From Acididesulfobacillus acetoxydans (GTDB lineage Bacteria > Bacillota > Desulfitobacteriia > Desulfitobacteriales > Desulfitobacteriaceae): a DNA stretch of 7,745 bases. The translations under genes and the position numbers were made by a program. The stretch is from the NCBI RefSeq assembly GCF_900016645.1, contig NZ_CDGJ01000043.1. One strand, given 5' to 3'. The notes beneath the pieces were generated by a model. The model saw nothing but the letters and a program-made list of their open reading frames with translations, did no database searches and was not told the origin of the DNA. Every line of letters starts with the position of its first letter. Within the stretch, counting starts at the first letter, position 1. Below are positions 6,192 to 7,745 of this stretch, in pieces.

Positions 6192-7045
6192 GTGTATCGT
6201 CTGAACCATGAACGACAGAAGATTCAGGAATTCAGAAAAACCATCGTCTTAAAGCTTCGGGATTTAGAGCCGGCCGAGCGTTCCCGACTCATTGACGAAT
6301 TGACTGAAAAGACCTTTTCCATTCCCTTTTCCCGTAAAAGAACCTTAAGCCGGTCACTCCTCTACCAATGGCTAAAGGAATACCGGGAAAATCCGGATCA
6401 GGGGAAAGCCTTATGGCCCAAAGAGCGCAAAGACCGGGATACCTTCCGGAATCTAGGGGAAGAACAAAAAGCCGCTTTAAGGACATGGCGCCAAGAAAAC
6501 ACCTATCGCAGTGTCAGCCAGTTACGTGAAGAACTGATGGCTCATCCGGAAACGAGTACTCCGTCGATCCCTTCGGAATCGACCATTGCCCGCTATTTAC
6601 GCTCTCTGAGTCTAGACCGTCACACCCTAAGGCAACAGGCATCCTCCCCAGCCACAACAACAGCGCCAAAGTCCGGCTTTCCTATGAGTCTCCCTATCCG
6701 CAATGGCTCTGGCTGGCGGATACCAAAGGACCTAATCTCTACGTCGTCGATCCGACTCAGCCGGAGAAGACGCGGCTGGCCAAGCCGATCGTATTTATCG
6801 ACGACTTTGCCCGCTTTGTGGTTGCGGCCTGGTATGTCTTTGAGGACAATGAAGCGTGGGTCATGCACCTCTTTAGGGGAGCCGTGGCCAACTATGGCAT
6901 TCCCAATAGTTTGTATGTCGACCGAGGTTCTCCGTATATGGGCAAATCCTTAATGCGCTCTGCCACCTTACTGGGCTGTAAACTGATCCATACTTCACCC
7001 CAGGATGCCGCTGCCAAAGGTTATGTTAAGACTTCCGTTATGTAA
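6192..7045 (+). pseudogene. DDE transposase (IS481/Mu/TnsB type), frameshifted and cut
   Basis: This RNase H-fold transposase would cut and join transposon ends. The first frame has two helix-turn-helix segments (LSRSLLYQWLKEYRE near 53-67; VSQLREELM to STIARYLRSL near 109-140). After about 6630 the homology moves to the -1 frame, as if one base had been lost near CATCCTCCCC. That frame gives WLWLADTKGP (first catalytic Asp, codon 6719-6721), PIVFIDDFARFVV, and YVDRGSPYMGKS (second catalytic Asp, codon 6920-6922). It runs on to TSPQDAAAKG and then, inside the inserted element, YVKTSVM and TAA at 7043-7045. The catalytic Glu normally following the Lys-Gly is gone, so the gene is doubly inactivated. 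GGAGGT (6180-6185) favours GTG 6192 over GTG 6189, for spacing. The parB-like stop is at 6176-6178. An AAA partner gene would be expected downstream and is not seen. Confidence 0.78.
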
Positions 7046-7048
7046 AGA
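7014..7048. repeat. 35-bp inverted repeat, left copy
   Basis: These 35 bases are the exact reverse complement of 7577-7611. The outer seven (CCAAAGG, 7014-7020) encode the Lys-Gly of the interrupted transposase and are probably conserved target sequence shared by both host genes. The element proper then begins at TTATGTTAAGA (7021-7031). Confidence 0.9.
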
Positions 7049-7102
7049 TTTTCGGTGAAATCCTTGAAATAACGAAAGTCCCAACGAGATTTCTTTACAT
7101 AA
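7021..7102. repeat. Left-end recombinase-motif array
   Basis: TTATGTTAAGA (7021-7031) and TTATGTAAAGA (7038-7048) lie in direct orientation 17 bp apart, separated by CTTCCG. TCTTTACATAA (7092-7102) is an inverted copy 43 bp further in. The inner spacer carries a further short inverted repeat (TTTCG with CGAAA). Such arrays fit binding sites of tyrosine recombinases. Confidence 0.7.
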
Positions 7103-7312
7103 TCATCTTCGGTTGAATGTTTTCAGCCACTGTTTCAAATCAGTATTGTTATCCCATTCCGCTGTCTCTGCTGGAACGATTTCTTTACTGGCTGCCTCAA
7201 TCGCTTCACGTTTTCGCCTCGCATCTGCTTTTCCGTACACCTCCGTTGTTTTAACACTGACATGGCCAAGCAAATCCCGTATGTAAATCAAATCCACCCC
7301 GGAATCTACAAG
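7103..7312 (-). pseudogene. C-terminal remnant of a tyrosine recombinase
   Basis: Read on the minus strand, the fragment begins LVDSGVDLIYIRDLLGHVSV and continues KTTEVYGKADARRKREAIE to a stop at 7103-7105. It is the end of the catalytic domain of a phage-integrase-type enzyme, with the second histidine (LLGH) and the tyrosine nucleophile (TEVY). The upstream arginine and HxLRH part is missing. The tail (AEWDNNTDLKQWLKTF) resembles the last recombinase of three-gene elements. The frame stays open to 7357, but the codons before about 7312 come from the other gene read out of frame. The fragment cannot be catalytic. Confidence 0.8.
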
Positions 7313-7470
7313 CCCATTGATTCGGAAAAAGTCGTGTAGTTCTGCAGTTCCATCCAATTAGCGAGATTTTCCCATTCTGCTTTGATTCTGCCGAGGTGTA
7401 TAGCGGCATACTCCCGACTGTTTAGCTCGTCTTCGCATAAAGAAACCAATGTTTTAAAGTCAGTTACCAT
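7306..7470 (-). pseudogene. N-terminal remnant of a tyrosine recombinase
   Basis: AAGGAGGG (7479-7486 on the minus strand) precedes ATG at 7470-7468. The 54-residue frame begins MVTDFKTLVSLCEDELNSR, continues through AAIHLGRIKAEWENLANWM, and stops at TAG 7308-7306, exactly where the C-terminal remnant of another recombinase takes over in a different frame. The helical pattern fits the N-terminal SAM-like core-binding domain of an integrase. The excellent ribosome site suggests this was the first gene of the original element. A 54-residue peptide may still be made; whether it binds the ends or interferes with active recombinases is unknown. Confidence 0.62.
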
Positions 7471-7520
7471 AAATCAAACCCTCCTTGATGTTTTGATCTA
7501 TGAGTAACACTTCCTGATTA

Positions 7521-7604
7521 TTATGTAAAGATATATAACACCAAAACAGGGTGCTTCCGCATTTTGGAATCGCATTTCTTTACATAACGGAAGTCTTAAC
7601 ATAA
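7521..7604. repeat. Right-end recombinase-motif array
   Basis: This mirrors the left end: TTATGTAAAGA (7521-7531), then inverted copies TCTTTACATAA (7577-7587) and TCTTAACATAA (7594-7604), with CGGAAG between the last two. The 45-bp spacer holds CCAAAA (7541-7546) pairing with TTTTGG (7562-7567). It lies upstream of the minus-strand recombinase start at 7470. Confidence 0.7.
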
Positions 7605-7611
7605 CCTTTGG
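7577..7611. repeat. 35-bp inverted repeat, right copy
   Basis: This is the exact reverse complement of 7014-7048. The outer CCTTTGG (7605-7611) belongs to the second, minus-strand transposase. On that strand the repeat also supplies its terminal codons and stop. Confidence 0.9.
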
Positions 7612-7745
7612 ATTCTGCGGCATATGGCCTTGCATAGAGTAAACGGATGCCAAGTTTGGAGCAGGTTCGGCTCATTGCTTTGGTTCTATACTGCTTTCCG
7701 TTATCAAAGAACACCCCCTGCGGCAATCCCCACTTTTGAATAGCC
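7580..7745 (-). pseudogene. Second DDE transposase, cut by the same element
   Basis: The minus-strand frame enters from the right window edge and reads AIQKWGLPQGVFFDNGKQYR, with the second catalytic Asp in FFDNG, then SKLGIRLLYARPYAAESKG. There it meets the element end and gains YVKTSVM and TAA (7582-7580). It is an RNase H-fold integrase/transposase like the one on the left but clearly a different sequence (FFDNGKQY against YVDRGSPY, ARPYAAESKG against TSPQDAAAKG). The catalytic Glu part is missing. The 5' part lies outside the window. Confidence 0.75.

Larger units (their letters stand above)
4215..7020 (+). mobile_element. Truncated Mu/Tn7-like transposon with ParB-like gene
   Basis: A module of three same-strand genes (zinc-ribbon/HTH protein, ParB-like protein, DDE transposase) sits behind a TGT-starting end at 4215. 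Transposons of the Mu/Tn7/Tn5090 type have ends starting with TGT and usually place an AAA ATPase gene after the transposase. Here the transposase is cut by another element at 7021, so any following genes and the right end are lost or elsewhere. No target duplication can be tested, because the right end is outside. The left boundary is inferred from the terminal motif and from the change from gene fragments to transposon-type sequence. Confidence 0.55.
7021..7604. mobile_element. Non-autonomous deletion derivative of a tyrosine-recombinase element
   Basis: This 584-bp insertion has matching inverted ends, each with three copies of an 11-bp motif. Inside, on the minus strand, it holds a good ribosome site, the first 54 residues of one tyrosine recombinase, and the last 68 or so residues of another in a different frame. 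Intact relatives would be three-recombinase elements of the Tn554/RIT type, in which three tyrosine recombinase genes lie in tandem between such ends. Loss of nearly all the coding sequence while both ends are kept makes it MITE-like: possibly still mobile if a complete copy elsewhere supplies recombinases. Assignment to a named family is an inference. Confidence 0.72.

Noticed and set aside
7021..7604. CRISPR array from the repeated 11-bp motif
   Set aside because: Copies are too short, change orientation, and are placed symmetrically at element ends rather than at regular spacer intervals.
7014..7611. CCAAAGG/CCTTTGG as a target-site duplication of the small element
   Set aside because: A duplication would be in direct orientation. 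These copies are inverted and are explained by the Lys-Gly codons of two oppositely oriented transposases.

Overview
The window looks like an accessory, transposon-rich stretch of a low-to-medium GC Bacillota genome. An anaerobic Clostridia/Peptococcaceae-type host (Desulfitobacterium or Desulfosporosinus-like) is my guess. It rests on the kinds of proteins present, strong AGGAGG-type ribosome sites, TTG and GTG starts, and the mobile-element content. No marker gene fixes the taxon.

Left part (1-4207): an intact, AT-richer amidohydrolase gene, most like 8-oxoguanine deaminase, starts directly after a terminator-like hairpin. About 410 bp without a recognisable gene follow, then a putative nitroreductase missing its N-terminal FMN-binding part, a complete small SMC/ABC-type AAA ATPase, a GNAT acetyltransferase, and two abutting gene stumps (a DUF3795-like cysteine-rich N-terminus and an unrecognised C-terminal fragment). 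The genes share no evident pathway. The repeated truncations suggest a region worn down by deletions and insertions.

Right part (about 4215-7020): a transposon-like module begins at a TGTCGG end. A terminator hairpin lies just inside it, followed by a hairpin that covers the first ribosome site. Three same-strand genes follow: a zinc-ribbon/HTH protein (DUF6431-like), a ParB/Srx-fold DNA-binding protein, and a DDE transposase of the IS481/Mu/TnsB type. The last two are closely coupled. The transposase is dead: it has a one-base frameshift near 6630 and is cut off just before its catalytic glutamate.

Far right (7014-7745): the cut is caused by a 584-bp non-autonomous element (7021-7604). It lies within a perfect 35-bp inverted repeat, and each end carries three copies of an 11-bp motif. 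Inside, on the minus strand, are the N-terminus of one tyrosine recombinase and the C-terminus of another, joined out of frame. This is what an internal deletion of a three-recombinase (Tn554/RIT-like) element would leave. On its other side lies a second, different DDE transposase on the minus strand, cut at the same conserved Lys-Gly position and given the same seven-residue tail. This arrangement is the most interesting observation in the window. It suggests an element that targets the catalytic-glutamate motif of other transposases, combined with recombination between copies.
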